A DNA stretch of 64,000 nt from Azospirillum brasilense (GTDB lineage: Bacteria; Pseudomonadota; Alphaproteobacteria; Azospirillales; Azospirillaceae), in the NCBI RefSeq assembly GCF_008365405.1, contig NZ_QOKV01000003.1, forward strand, positions 307,177 through 371,176, given 5' to 3'. This document shows, in pieces, positions 8,883 through 18,194 of the stretch; the first letter of the stretch is position 1, and each line of letters opens with the position of its first letter. Under the pieces are notes generated by a model. The model was not told the DNA's origin, did no database searches, and saw only the letters and a program-made list of their open reading frames with translations. A program made the translations under genes and the position numbers.

Positions 8883-10547
8883 ATGACCGACCGCCTTTCC
8901 ATCGCGCTGGCCCAGATCAATCCGACCGTCGGCGCCATCGCTGCCAACATCGACCGCATCCGCGACGCGCGGGCCGAGGCCGCCGCGCGCGGCGCCGACC
9001 TGATGGTCTGCCCGGAGCTGGCGGTGACCGGCTACCCGCCGGAGGATCTGGTGCTGAAACCCTTCTTCCTGGACGTGGTGGAGCGGGCGGTGCGTGAACT
9101 CGCCGCCGAGACGGCGGATGGCGGCCCGGCCCTGCTGGTCGGCGCGCCCTGGCGCGACGGCGGCGCATGTTTCAACGCGGCGCTGCTGCTCGACGGCGGA
9201 GCGGTCGCGGCGACCCGCTTCAAGGTGGACCTGCCGAACTACGGCGTGTTCGACGAGAAGCGCGTTTTCACCCCCGGCCCGCTGCCCGGCCCGATCAACG
9301 TCCGCGGCGTGCGGCTGGGCGTTCCGATCTGCGAGGACATGTGGTCCGCCGACGTGATCGAGACGCTGGCGGAAAGCGGGGCGGAGATCCTGGTGGTCCC
9401 CAACGGCAGCCCGTTCGAGCTGGGCAAGCACGACCAGCGCGTGCAGCTCGCCGTGCGGCGGGTCACCGAGTCCGGCCTGCCGCTGCTCTACGTGAATCAG
9501 GTGGGCGGGCAGGACGAGCTGGTCTTCGACGGCGCCAGCTTCGCGCTGGGCGCCGATCGCCGGCTGGTGGCGCAGGCTCCCGCCTTCACCGAGCATCTGC
9601 TGATCACCCGCTGGGAGCGCGGCGAGGACGATGTCTGGAGTTGCGCCGACACGGAGTGCGTCGCCCCGCCGGAGGGTCTGGAGTCGATCTACGCGGCGCT
9701 GGTGCTGGCCTTGCGCGACTACGTGAACAAGAACGGCTTCCCCGGCGTCATCCTGGGCCTGTCGGGCGGCATCGATTCGGCGCTGTCGGCGGCCATCGCG
9801 GTGGATGCCTTGGGCGCCGACCGGGTGCACGGCGTGATGATGCCATCGCCTTATACCGTGCAGGACAGCCTGGACGACGCCGCGGAATCGGCGGAGCTGC
9901 TGGGCTGCAAGCTGGACACCGTTCCCATCGTCCCGGCGATGGAGGCGTTCGAGCGGATGCTCCTGCCGGCCTTCGCGGGGCGCGATCCGGACGCCACGGA
10001 GGAGAACATCCAGGCGCGCTCCCGCGGCGTCACGCTGATGGCGCTGTCCAACAAGTTCGGCCCCATGGTGCTGTCCACCGGCAACAAGTCGGAGATGTCG
10101 GTCGGCTACGCCACGCTCTATGGCGACATGTGCGGCGGCTACGCCGTGCTGAAGGACGTCTACAAGACGATGGTCTACGCGCTGGCGCGCTGGCGCAACG
10201 GCCATGTGCCGGACGGCGCGCTCGGCCCGGCGGGGCGCGTCGTGCCGGAGCGGGTGCTGGTCAAGGCCCCGACCGCGGAACTGAAGCCCGACCAGACCGA
10301 CCAGGACACGCTGCCGCCCTACGACGCGCTGGACGACATCCTGCGCTGTCTGGTGGAGAAGGATCTGGGCGTGGCGGAGATCGTCGCCCGCGGTCACGCG
10401 CCGGAGGTGGTGGACAAGGTCTGGCGCATGCTGCATCTGGCTGAATACAAGCGCCGCCAGGCGCCTCCGGGGCCGAAGATCACCCCGCGGTTGTTCAACC
10501 GCGAGCGGCGCTATCCGATCACCAACGGGTTCGGGAGCCTGGCGTGA
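8883..10547 (+). CDS. nadE: Glutamine-dependent NAD+ synthetase
   Basis: A 554-aa two-domain enzyme. The N-terminal nitrilase-type glutaminase carries the triad E45, K114 and C150 (VPICEDMWS). The C-terminal ATP-pyrophosphatase domain has the P-loop SGGIDSA starting at residue 294. It makes NAD+ from nicotinate adenine dinucleotide with ammonia channelled from glutamine, in the cytosol. The start at 8883 gives the standard opening MTDRLSIALAQINPTVGAI. In-frame codons upstream are unrelated to the family. A palindromic repeat follows directly after the stop. Confidence 0.96.
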   Translation: MTDRLSIALAQINPTVGAIAANIDRIRDARAEAAARGADLMVCPELAVTGYPPEDLVLKPFFLDVVERAVRELAAETADGGPALLVGAPWRDGGACFNAALLLDGGAVAATRFKVDLPNYGVFDEKRVFTPGPLPGPINVRGVRLGVPICEDMWSADVIETLAESGAEILVVPNGSPFELGKHDQRVQLAVRRVTESGLPLLYVNQVGGQDELVFDGASFALGADRRLVAQAPAFTEHLLITRWERGEDDVWSCADTECVAPPEGLESIYAALVLALRDYVNKNGFPGVILGLSGGIDSALSAAIAVDALGADRVHGVMMPSPYTVQDSLDDAAESAELLGCKLDTVPIVPAMEAFERMLLPAFAGRDPDATEENIQARSRGVTLMALSNKFGPMVLSTGNKSEMSVGYATLYGDMCGGYAVLKDVYKTMVYALARWRNGHVPDGALGPAGRVVPERVLVKAPTAELKPDQTDQDTLPPYDALDDILRCLVEKDLGVAEIVARGHAPEVVDKVWRMLHLAEYKRRQAPPGPKITPRLFNRERRYPITNGFGSLA

Positions 10548-10570
10548 GGTGTTGAGGGAGTAAAGCGCAT

Positions 10571-10681
10571 TGCCCCCTCCCTAACCCTCCCCCGCTTCGC
10601 AGGGGAGGGGATTAAGGTCCCTCTCCTGCGAAGCGGGGGAGGGAAGGGGCCCGCGGCGTCGCCGCGGGAAGGGTGGGGGCA
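10571..10681. repeat. Dispersed palindromic repeat, copy 1 (subfamily A)
   Basis: A GC-rich element directly downstream of nadE. CCCTCCCCCGCTTCGCAGGG pairs with CTGCGAAGCGGGGGAGGG, and a second GGCCCGCGGCG/CGCCGCGGG hairpin and a GGGTGGGGGC tail follow. Near-identical copies occur at 31376, 40719 and 60364 and a partial one at 15252. It can fold into two hairpins on either strand, and its position after a stop fits a terminator or mRNA 3'-end role. Confidence 0.85.
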
Positions 10682-10692
10682 AGACCCGCAGT

Positions 10693-10932
10693 TCACCCGC
10701 GCGTCAGGCGGATGATCGTCACCATCATGCCGACCGCGTACAGCTCGGCCAGCGGAACGATCCAGGACGGGTGGAAAATGATCGATAGCGGCATGATCAG
10801 CAGAAGGATCAGAGCCGGAAACACGACGTAAGGCGAATTGCAGTAAGCCGGCAGGCCATGCACCAAGCCCGCGACGTTGTGCGCCTCTTCGCCAATCAAA
10901 CGATCCGCATCACCAACAGTTTGGTCCACCAT
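10693..10932 (-). CDS. Small membrane protein, hypothetical
   Basis: A 79-aa protein with two hydrophobic stretches, VVFPALILLLIMPLSIIFH (about 37-55) and IVPLAELYAVGMMVTIIRL (about 58-76). A polar N-terminal third begins MVDQTVGDADRLIGEEAHNV. Two transmembrane helices are likely. I do not know a family, and the ribosome site is weak. The lower GC and intact hydrophobic pattern argue that it is real rather than a chance frame. Confidence 0.5.
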   Translation of the reverse strand: MVDQTVGDADRLIGEEAHNVAGLVHGLPAYCNSPYVVFPALILLLIMPLSIIFHPSWIVPLAELYAVGMMVTIIRLTRG

Positions 10933-11089
10933 TCTCTAGCACCCACTGTATTTATGGTCTTTTTGTTCTCCATCTCTTTGGGACGGAGCGGCGTCCCTAT
11001 AACACAGTTTGCCGCGGCGCGGGCACGACTTCGCGCCGTCTTGCCGGATGGCGAAAACGGCGCGGGAAGTCCTGAATTCTATTGTGGTT

Positions 11090-11659
11090 TTACGCCGCTT
11101 CGGTCAGCGCCAGATGCGGGCGGCGGACCATCGACTGGATGGTGAAGGGCGCGCGCACGCCGCCGCTGAACAGCTCGGCGCATTCCAGCGCCTTCAGCAC
11201 CCGCTCCTCCGCCGGCAGGCCGGCCGTGGAGGCGAGCGAGCCCAGCGCGTAGTCGGACCCGCAGCCGATGGCGTGATACCCGCGCACCGCCTCGCCCACC
11301 TGATAGTCGGACTGGATCGAGAAGAGCCGCCCTTCGTAGCCCACCATGAAGGTGCCGCCGGTCTCCACGTCGTTGGAGCGGTGGGCGTAGCCGCCGTCCT
11401 TCAGGCAGCCGCGCACGGCGTCCACGAAATCGACGACCATGTAGCGGAAGACGTCGGCCTCGGGGTCGCGGTGCGGCGGCTCCAGCCGGTAATGCAGAAG
11501 CTGGCCCATGCGGAAGCTGCTGGTGAAGCCGATCAGCAGGTCGGCGTTGCGGAACACCTTGGTGTCCGCGCGTACGGTGATATCCAGGCCGTTCACGCCC
11601 GCGCTGTCACCACCCATCCACACACGATCGCCGTCCACCAAGCCAACAATGCAGGTCAT
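11090..11659 (-). CDS. Proteasome beta-subunit-like Ntn hydrolase
   Basis: A 189-aa protein starting M-TCIVGLVDGDRVWMGGDSAG. If the first Met is removed, Thr1, Asp17 (in GGDS) and Lys33 (in ADTKVF) fall at the exact numbering of the catalytic residues of proteasome beta subunits and HslV. A later G-C-G-S-D-Y-A-L-G motif matches the conserved central region of that fold. Alphaproteobacteria have related stand-alone proteins with no proven substrate. No hslU, mpa or other unfoldase gene is adjacent. A GAGG 6 nt before the start supports this ATG. The fold and N-terminal threonine mechanism are inferred with good confidence, the role is unknown. Confidence 0.75.
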   Translation of the reverse strand: MTCIVGLVDGDRVWMGGDSAGVNGLDITVRADTKVFRNADLLIGFTSSFRMGQLLHYRLEPPHRDPEADVFRYMVVDFVDAVRGCLKDGGYAHRSNDVETGGTFMVGYEGRLFSIQSDYQVGEAVRGYHAIGCGSDYALGSLASTAGLPAEERVLKALECAELFSGGVRAPFTIQSMVRRPHLALTEAA

Positions 11660-11862
11660 CGCCGTCCTCGTCCCTGAATCAATTCCGCCCGAAAGCAGGG
11701 ACAGGGTGGGCTTTTATGGTTAACGAATTGTTGCGCCGCGGCGGTGCCGAAGGGGGTATTTCGCTTCGGCACCTCGCTCCAAGCGCAAGCGCGACAACGG
11801 CTTAGCGGGCAAGCCCGATCGTTGGATGGCTGGCCGCCAGCCTGCGGACGCGGCGCCCCCGC

Positions 11863-13500
11863 CTACTCCCGGGGCGCGGCGTGCAGGCGCTTCTGCCCCT
11901 GGACGAAGCGGGCCAGCGTGTCGGACAGCACGCCGCGCGGGATCATCGCCTCGATCAGCTGGAAGCGCCCGCGCGTGGCGAAGGCCTTGTCCAGCGCCGC
12001 CTTCAGCTCCGCCCGCGTGCGCACGCGGACGCCGTCACCGCCCATGCCTGCCGCCATGTCGGCGAAGCGCCAGTCGTCCAGGTCGTTGAAGGCGGATTCG
12101 GGCTGGAAGGTGCGCAGCATCTCCCAGCTGGCGTTGTTGAACAGGATCACGATGGGGTCGATGCCCAGCCGTCGGCAGTTGCCAAGCTCCCACCCGGTCA
12201 TCTGGAAGGCGCCGTCGCCGACCACCGTCAGGATGCGCTTGCCGCCCGACACGCACTGCGCCCCGATGCCCGCCGGCACGCCGAAGCCCATGCCCGCGTA
12301 GTAGCCCGGCGCCATCAGCCCGGCGTCGATCATGTCCATGGCGGTGAACAGGCAGTCGCCCATGTCCGCCGCGATCAGCAGCGGCTCCTGCCCGGCGCGG
12401 ACGCGGTCGTTGACGGCGCGGGCGATGTCCATCGGGGCGATGGGGCCGTCGTCGGCCTGAAGGCCGGTCGGGTAGGCGTGGGGTTCCTTGCCGCGGGTCG
12501 TCCGGTCGGACGGCGGCAGCCGCTCCAGCAGAGCGTCCACCAGCCCGTCCAGCGGGATGTCGGCGTAGGTGTGATAGCCCAGCGTCACCGCCCGGTCGAA
12601 GGCGTGGATGGTCTTGCGCAGGTCGATCTTGCGCTGGGACACCGCGAAGTTGGTGTCGCTGAGGATGGCGCCGAGCAGGAACAGCCCGTCCGACTCCTCG
12701 ACCAGCCGGGTGATCTCCGCGTCGCCGGCGACGCCGATGTAGGTGCCGAGTGGCGGGGTCGGCGCGTCGGCCAGCAGGCCGCGCCCCATGAAGGTGGTCA
12801 CCACCGGCACGCCCAGCCGCTGCGCCAGCTCCGCCACCTTGACCTCCAGCCCATAGCGACGGACCTCGACGCAGACCATCAGCACCGGCGATATGGCCGA
12901 GCGCATGGCCGCCAGCACCTCGTCCGCGCAGGCCGCCAGCGCGTCGCGGTCCACCGGCCAAGCGGGGTCGTCGCCCACCGGCTCGACCTCGGCGTTGACC
13001 ATGTTGCGGGGGATTTCCAGATAGACGGGGCGCGACAGGGCGCGGGCGGCACCCAGCACGCGGGCGATCTCCGCCGGGGCCTTGGCCGGGTCGTCCAGTC
13101 GGGCTTGGGCGACGGTGATCTCCTTGAACACCTGGAACTGCGTGTCCAGCGTGCGGCCCTGGTGGTGCAGCAGCAGGCCGGCGTTGCCCTCCGTCGTGCC
13201 CGGCGCACCGGAGATGACGACGACCGGCGACTTCTCGGCGTAGGCGCCGGCCACCGCGTTCACCATGTTGAACGCGCCCGCGCCATAAGTGACCGCCGCC
13301 ACCCCCAGCGTCGCGCTGTAGCGCGCCGCCGCGTCCGCTGCGAAGCCGACCGCCGGCTCGTGGCTCAGCGTGTGCAGCGGCAGGATCTGCGTTTCCTCCG
13401 CCACCTTGAAGAAGGGCAGGGCGAAATCGCCCGGAATCCCGAACATGGCCTGTGCGCCGCGATCCTTCAGCGCGCGCAGCAGGGCTTCGGCCAGCTTCAT
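11863..13500 (-). CDS. ipdC: Indole-3-pyruvate / phenylpyruvate decarboxylase
   Basis: A 545-aa thiamine diphosphate enzyme that I recognise as the A. brasilense IpdC. It decarboxylates indolepyruvate (and phenylpyruvate) to the aldehyde, the key step of the indolepyruvate route to the auxin indole-3-acetic acid. The catalytic Glu48 sits in LSHEPAVGFAADAAA. The diphosphate/metal site is GDG (428-430) followed by NN at about 456. A start at 13500 gives the known length and N-terminus (MKLAEALLRALKDRG) with GGGAGAG six bases upstream. It is divergent from gltX. No iaaC-like gene lies downstream: the next gene is the proteasome-like hydrolase. Confidence 0.95.
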   Translation of the reverse strand: MKLAEALLRALKDRGAQAMFGIPGDFALPFFKVAEETQILPLHTLSHEPAVGFAADAAARYSATLGVAAVTYGAGAFNMVNAVAGAYAEKSPVVVISGAPGTTEGNAGLLLHHQGRTLDTQFQVFKEITVAQARLDDPAKAPAEIARVLGAARALSRPVYLEIPRNMVNAEVEPVGDDPAWPVDRDALAACADEVLAAMRSAISPVLMVCVEVRRYGLEVKVAELAQRLGVPVVTTFMGRGLLADAPTPPLGTYIGVAGDAEITRLVEESDGLFLLGAILSDTNFAVSQRKIDLRKTIHAFDRAVTLGYHTYADIPLDGLVDALLERLPPSDRTTRGKEPHAYPTGLQADDGPIAPMDIARAVNDRVRAGQEPLLIAADMGDCLFTAMDMIDAGLMAPGYYAGMGFGVPAGIGAQCVSGGKRILTVVGDGAFQMTGWELGNCRRLGIDPIVILFNNASWEMLRTFQPESAFNDLDDWRFADMAAGMGGDGVRVRTRAELKAALDKAFATRGRFQLIEAMIPRGVLSDTLARFVQGQKRLHAAPRE

Positions 13501-13527
13501 GGCCGCTCTCCCGTTCCAATTGGTTTC

Positions 13528-13544
13528 GCGGGCCGAAAACCCGC
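13528..13544. other. Leader hairpin of ipdC
   Basis: GCGGG and CCCGC flank a 7-nt loop 28-44 bp before the ipdC start codon. It would form in the 5' untranslated RNA. It has no T-run. Any effect on translation is a guess. Confidence 0.35.
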
Positions 13545-13585
13545 ACAGGGGAACAGCATCGCCTCCGCCACCGCTCCGCGCAAGA

Positions 13586-13605
13586 ATTGTTTCATTCGAA
13601 ACAAT
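13586..13605. promoter_or_regulatory. Inverted repeat of the ipdC promoter (auxin-responsive element)
   Basis: A perfect dyad ATTGTTTC-N4-GAAACAAT lies 86-105 bp upstream of the ipdC ATG. From memory, this same inverted repeat was mapped in A. brasilense Sp245 as a cis element needed for auxin-responsive ipdC expression. What I see directly is the perfect 8-bp arms and its position. The regulator is not identifiable from this window. Confidence 0.8.
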
Positions 13606-13652
13606 CCATGTGCGCCGGAAATTGTGGAGGAGTGGAGGCGGCGCTTGACATC

Positions 13653-13794
13653 CCATCTCCCGTCCCGGGAGAGGGAAGGGGCCCACGCGAAGCGTGGGAA
13701 GGGTGAGGGTGCTGCCAAGGACTGGCGTCTTGATCCTCGCACGACCCTCACCCGGCGCCTTCGGCGCCACCCTCTCCCGGGGCGGGAGAGGGGC
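13653..13794. repeat. Dispersed palindromic repeat, copy 2 (subfamily B), in the ipdC-gltX promoter region
   Basis: About 142 bp built as CTCCCGTCCCGGGAG, GGGAAGGGTGAGGGTG, a 35-bp spacer, ACCCTCACCCGGCGCC and CCTCTCCCGGGGCGGGAGAG. The two ends are inverted copies of each other. The same build occurs at 34568. Unlike the other copies it lies between two divergent genes, starting 48 bp upstream of the auxin-response dyad. Confidence 0.85.
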
Positions 13795-13900
13795 ATTTCT
13801 TCGAACGCGATAGGCCCCTTGGCGTCCGATGGGCGTCTTTCGGAGCGGCGCAGGGCGTGCTACGACTGCCGCACCGTTCCGACTTTCGAATGATGCCCGC

Positions 13901-15244
13901 ATGTCCGTCGCCGTCCGCTTCGCCCCCAGCCCGACCGGTCTCCTCCACGTCGGCAATGTGCGCCTCGCGCTCGTCAACTGGCTGTTCGCGCGCAAGGCGG
14001 GCGGCACGTTCCTGCTGCGCCTCGACGACACGGACGAGGAGCGATCCAAGCCTGAATACGCGGAGGGGATCGAGCGGGACCTGACCTGGCTCGGCCTGAC
14101 CTGGGACCGTTTCGCGCGGGAGAGCGACCGCTATGGCCGCTACGACGAGGTGGCGGCGGCGCTGAAGGCCAGCGGGCGGCTCTACCCCTGCTACGAGACG
14201 CCGGAGGAGCTGAACCTCAAGCGCGCCAGCCTCGTCTCGCAGGGCCGTCCGCCGATCTACGACCGGGCGGCGCTCCGCCTGAGCGACGCCGACCGCGCCC
14301 GCCTCGAATCGGAAGGCCGCAAGCCGCACTGGCGCTTCAAGCTGGAGCACAGGCCGGTCGAATGGACCGACCTCGTGCGCGGCCCGGTGCATTTCGAGGG
14401 CGCGGCTCTCAGCGACCCCGTGCTGATCCGCGAGGACGGGCGCCCGCTCTACACCCTGACCAGCGTGGTGGACGACGCCGACCTCGCCATCACCCACGTC
14501 ATCCGCGGCGAGGATCACGTCGCCAACACGGCGGTGCAGATCCAAATTTTTGAGGCGGTTGGCGGGGCCGTCCCGGTCTTCGCCCATCTGCCGCTGCTGA
14601 CCGACGCGGCGGGGCAGGGCCTGTCCAAGCGGCTGGGCAGCCTGTCGGTGGCCAGCTTGCGCGAGGAGGAGGGGATCGAGGCGATGGCGCTGGCCAGCCT
14701 GCTCGCCAAGCTCGGCACCTCCGACGCCATCGAGCCGCGGCTGACGCTGGACGAGCTGGTGGCCGAGTTCGACATCGCCAAGGTGTCCCGCGCCACCCCG
14801 AAATTCGACCCGGAGGAGTTGCTGCGGCTGAACGCCCGCATCCTCCATCTGCTGCCCTTCGAGCGGGTGTCCGGGGAGCTGGCCGCGCTCGGCCTGACGG
14901 AGGCCGACGCCGCCTTCTGGGAGGCGGTGCGCCCCAACCTGTCGCGCGTCGCGGAGGCCCGCGACTGGTGGGCGGTGACCCACGCCCCGGTCGCCCCGGT
15001 GGCGGACGACTCCGCCTTCCTGGCCGAGGCGGCGGCCCTGCTGCCGGAGGAGCCCTGGGACCTCTCCACCTGGGGCACCTGGACGGGTGCGGTGAAGGCG
15101 AAGACGGGCCGGAAGGGCAAGGATTTGTTCCTCCCCCTGCGCCGCGCCCTCACCGGGCGGGACCATGGACCGGAATTGAAGAACCTGCTACCCCTGATCG
15201 GCCGAACCCGCGCGCAAAAGCGCCTCGCGGGAGAGACGGCCTAA
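13901..15244 (+). CDS. gltX: Glutamate--tRNA ligase
   Basis: A 447-aa class I aminoacyl-tRNA synthetase. It has the HIGH-type motif H16-V-G-N19 after FAPSPTGLL and the KMSKS-type motif L241-S-K-R244. It charges tRNA-Glu, and tRNA-Gln in bacteria without GlnRS. Many alphaproteobacteria carry two copies, so this may be one of a pair. The start at 13901 gives [13 protein letters not shown], the usual N-terminus. The gene is divergent from ipdC and followed by cysS on the same strand. Confidence 0.94.
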   Translation: MSVAVRFAPSPTGLLHVGNVRLALVNWLFARKAGGTFLLRLDDTDEERSKPEYAEGIERDLTWLGLTWDRFARESDRYGRYDEVAAALKASGRLYPCYETPEELNLKRASLVSQGRPPIYDRAALRLSDADRARLESEGRKPHWRFKLEHRPVEWTDLVRGPVHFEGAALSDPVLIREDGRPLYTLTSVVDDADLAITHVIRGEDHVANTAVQIQIFEAVGGAVPVFAHLPLLTDAAGQGLSKRLGSLSVASLREEEGIEAMALASLLAKLGTSDAIEPRLTLDELVAEFDIAKVSRATPKFDPEELLRLNARILHLLPFERVSGELAALGLTEADAAFWEAVRPNLSRVAEARDWWAVTHAPVAPVADDSAFLAEAAALLPEEPWDLSTWGTWTGAVKAKTGRKGKDLFLPLRRALTGRDHGPELKNLLPLIGRTRAQKRLAGETA

Positions 15245-15251
15245 AGTCCTT

Positions 15252-15300
15252 TCCCCCACCCCGGCCCTCCCCCGCCGGGCGGGGGATTTGGAAGACCCTC
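15252..15300. repeat. Dispersed palindromic repeat, copy 3 (partial)
   Basis: CCCCCACCCCGGCCCTCCCC and CCCGCCGGGCGGGG, one half of a subfamily A element, fill the short gap between gltX and cysS. It forms one hairpin only and may be a degraded copy. Confidence 0.65.
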
Positions 15301-15319
15301 TCACAGGAGACATGGCGCC

Positions 15320-16693
15320 GTGCCGCTGGACCTCTACAACACGCTGACCCGCCGCAAGGAACGCTTCGAGCCGATGACTCCGGACCGGGTGGGCATGTAT
15401 GTGTGTGGACCCACGGTCTACGACACCGCGCACATCGGCAACGCCCGCCCGGTGGTGGTGTTCGACCTGCTGTTCCGGCTGCTGCAACGGCTCTATCCGG
15501 CGGTGACCTACGTCCGCAACATCACCGATGTGGACGACAAGATCATCGACCGCTCGCGCGACAGCGGGGAGCCGATCGAGGCGCTGACCAAGCGCACCGC
15601 CGACCTCTACCACGCCGACATGGACGCGCTGAACGCGCTGCGTCCGACCATCGAGCCGCGCGCCACGCACCACATCTCGCACATGGTCGCCCTGATCGGT
15701 CTGCTGATCGAGCGCGGCCACGCCTATGCCGCGGAAGGGCATGTGCTGTTCTCCGTGCCGTCGATGGCGGAATACGGGCAGCTGTCCCGCCGCTCGCTGG
15801 ACGAATTGATCGCCGGCGCCCGCGTCGAGGTCGCCCCCTACAAGCGCGACTCCTCCGACTTCGTGCTGTGGAAGCCGAGCGCCGCCGACCAGCCCGGCTG
15901 GGACAGCCCGTGGGGCCGCGGCCGGCCGGGCTGGCACATCGAGTGCTCGGCCATGGCGAAGGAGCATCTGGGGGTCACCTTCGACATCCACGGCGGGGGG
16001 CTGGACCTGATCTTCCCGCACCATGAGAACGAGATCGCCCAGAGCCGCTGCGCCCACGGCGGCGAGCCGCTGGCCCGCTACTGGGTCCACAACGGCTTCG
16101 TGACCGTCGAGGGCGAGAAGATGTCCAAGTCGCTGGGCAATTTCTTCACCGTGCACGAGCTGCTGGACGAGTTCCCCGGCGAGGCCATCCGCCTGACGCT
16201 GCTGAGCGCGCACTACCGCCAGCCGCTGGACTTCACCCGCGAGGGGCTGAAGCAGTCCAAGGCAACGCTCGACCGCTGGTATCAGGCGCTGCGCGGCGAC
16301 CCGGCTCCGGCGCAGGCCGAACTGCCGTTCGACGTGTTGGCCGCGCTGGAGGACGACCTCAACAGCCCGCTCGCCATCTCGCATCTGCACGAATTGGCGT
16401 CCGCCGTGAACAAGGCGACGGGCGAGGCGGGAAAGGCCGCCGCCAAGGGCGCACTGCGCGCCGCCGGCGAGGCGCTGGGCCTGCTCCAGCAGGATCCGGA
16501 GGCATGGTTCCGCTGGGCGCCGAAGGGGGCCGCGGCCTTGTCGGACGCCGACATCCAGCAGCGCATCGACGACCGTCTGGCCGCCCGCAAGGCCAAGAAC
16601 TACGCGGAGGCCGACCGCATCCGCAAGGAGCTGGCCGACCTCGGCATCGTTCTGGAGGACGGCCCGCAGGGCACGACCTGGAAGCGGGCGTAA
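15320..16693 (+). CDS. cysS: Cysteine--tRNA ligase
   Basis: A 457-aa class I synthetase with H38-I-G-N41, K267-M-S-K-S271, and zinc ligands C29, C209, H234 and E238 at the same numbering as the E. coli enzyme. The start is GTG at 15320 ([14 protein letters not shown]). The nearby ATG at 15312 is in another frame. AGGAG lies 11 nt upstream. It follows gltX, an order I recall for the A. brasilense ipdC locus. Confidence 0.95.
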   Translation: MPLDLYNTLTRRKERFEPMTPDRVGMYVCGPTVYDTAHIGNARPVVVFDLLFRLLQRLYPAVTYVRNITDVDDKIIDRSRDSGEPIEALTKRTADLYHADMDALNALRPTIEPRATHHISHMVALIGLLIERGHAYAAEGHVLFSVPSMAEYGQLSRRSLDELIAGARVEVAPYKRDSSDFVLWKPSAADQPGWDSPWGRGRPGWHIECSAMAKEHLGVTFDIHGGGLDLIFPHHENEIAQSRCAHGGEPLARYWVHNGFVTVEGEKMSKSLGNFFTVHELLDEFPGEAIRLTLLSAHYRQPLDFTREGLKQSKATLDRWYQALRGDPAPAQAELPFDVLAALEDDLNSPLAISHLHELASAVNKATGEAGKAAAKGALRAAGEALGLLQQDPEAWFRWAPKGAAALSDADIQQRIDDRLAARKAKNYAEADRIRKELADLGIVLEDGPQGTTWKRA

Positions 16694-16697
16694 CGCT

Positions 16698-17921
16698 CTA
16701 ACCGGTCCGGCGCGCCATCGCCTCGCGGCCGCGCGCCGAACCGCTTTGCTTTTTCGCTTCCCCCGGCGGAATGCCGTTCATCAGGAAGCGCAGCGTCGGC
16801 GAGCGGCGCACCAGCCCGTGATGGACCGCCAGCGGCACGAACAGGCCGACCGCGGTGATCGCGGCGAACTCCAGCAAAGGCGGCGCGGTGACGGCCAGCA
16901 GGGCGAAGCCGGCGGCCATGACCACCAGATGGTGCAGCAGATAGATCGTGTAGGAGGCCTGCGACAGCGCCCGCACCCGGCGGCTCTCCGCCGAGAAGAA
17001 GGCCTGCGTCAGGCCGAGGACGAAGCGGAAGGCCGACCAGGCGGCGACGGCGCGCAGCACTTCGTCGAGGAAGCGGACCGGCATGGGCTTCTCGATGCCG
17101 ACCATGCCGATGTGGATGGCGAAGCACACCAGATAGGTCAGCGCCACCCCCCAGCTCGCCTTGGCGTAGCGGGCGGCCCCGCCCGGCCAATGGGCGATCA
17201 GCACCCCGACCGCGAAGAAGCCCGCCGAGGTGACGATGCTCACCGCCGTCGAGTTGGTCGGCACCAGCGGCGTCACCAGCCGATCGGAGATGTTGTCGAA
17301 CCCCAGCACCCCCATCATGACGAGGCTGAGCAGGAGCGGCGGCAGCCAGTCCGGCGGGTCGGCCAGCCAGCGGGCCAGCCCCGGCGCGCGCTCCGCCATC
17401 CGCCGGTGCAGCGCGACCAGCAGCGGGTAGGCGAGGCAGAGCGCCAGCACGCCGATGAACAGCTCGACCAGGAACCACAGGTGATAGACGAGCCCGCCGC
17501 TCCAGAAGGCGGCGGGGATGGTCTGGGTGAGGAACTCCGCGGCGGTCAGGCCGGGGTCGATGGCGCGGCTTTCCATCCACAGCTGCGCGACGTTCAGCGT
17601 CACCGTCATGGCGACGAGCGGCACCAGCAGCCGCGAGGCGCGCGAGGTCAGCACCGCCCGCGGTCCGTGGCGGCGCAGGCTGTGGGTGATCAGCAGGCCG
17701 GAGATCAGGAAGAAGGCGGGCATGCGGAAGCTGTGGATGAAGTCCGCGAACAGCCCGATCCAGGCGATGCCGTCGGGGGAGTTCATCACCCAGTCGTAGC
17801 CCGGCGAGTAGATCAGCGCCGCGTGGTAGGGCACGCCGAGGATCATCAGCAGGCTGCGCGCCGCGTCCAGCGAATGATCCCGTGTGCCGCCCAATCCAAT
17901 TGATACGCCCGCCGCCGCCAT
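16698..17921 (-). CDS. Acyltransferase family 3 membrane protein (OafA/OpgC-like)
   Basis: A 407-aa protein with about ten transmembrane segments. The N-terminal SLDAARSLLMILGVPYHAAL is the family signature region, and RMPAFFLISGLL follows in the third segment. These enzymes O-acylate extracytoplasmic polysaccharides, glucans or lipids. The start at 17921 has AAGGTGAGG upstream and opens MAAAGVSIGLGGTRDHSLD. It converges with cysS, with almost no gap. Confidence 0.85.
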   Translation of the reverse strand: MAAAGVSIGLGGTRDHSLDAARSLLMILGVPYHAALIYSPGYDWVMNSPDGIAWIGLFADFIHSFRMPAFFLISGLLITHSLRRHGPRAVLTSRASRLLVPLVAMTVTLNVAQLWMESRAIDPGLTAAEFLTQTIPAAFWSGGLVYHLWFLVELFIGVLALCLAYPLLVALHRRMAERAPGLARWLADPPDWLPPLLLSLVMMGVLGFDNISDRLVTPLVPTNSTAVSIVTSAGFFAVGVLIAHWPGGAARYAKASWGVALTYLVCFAIHIGMVGIEKPMPVRFLDEVLRAVAAWSAFRFVLGLTQAFFSAESRRVRALSQASYTIYLLHHLVVMAAGFALLAVTAPPLLEFAAITAVGLFVPLAVHHGLVRRSPTLRFLMNGIPPGEAKKQSGSARGREAMARRTG

Positions 17922-18194
17922 CGCCCTCACCTTTCGGGGTCTCTTTCGTTTCACCTCTCCGAACGAACGCGCCCGGGCATCGTCCGGATGCGCTAGAGAC
18001 GGCGGCTCATTCGGGGAACCGACGTGGGGGTAAGCCGTTCTTGCCGGTTGCGCTCCGTCCGCACCGGCGCGCGCCGAGGGTTCACGGCGACGGGGCGAAC
18101 CTGTTACAAGACCGCTGCGGAGCGCTCGCATTCACGCGGGTGGCGCCGTCGTTCGCGCCCGTATTTCCGCGGGTGGCTTTTGGAGGATTCCGTC

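Noticed and set aside
10571..10681. Palindromic repeats as CRISPR or simple terminators
   Set aside because: Copies are isolated, not in regularly spaced arrays, and lack consistent T-runs; the recurring two-subfamily design points to a repeat family.
17922..18194. preQ1 riboswitch upstream of the VUT transporter
   Set aside because: A GGGTTC/GAACC hairpin is present, but the conserved preQ1 aptamer core could not be found.
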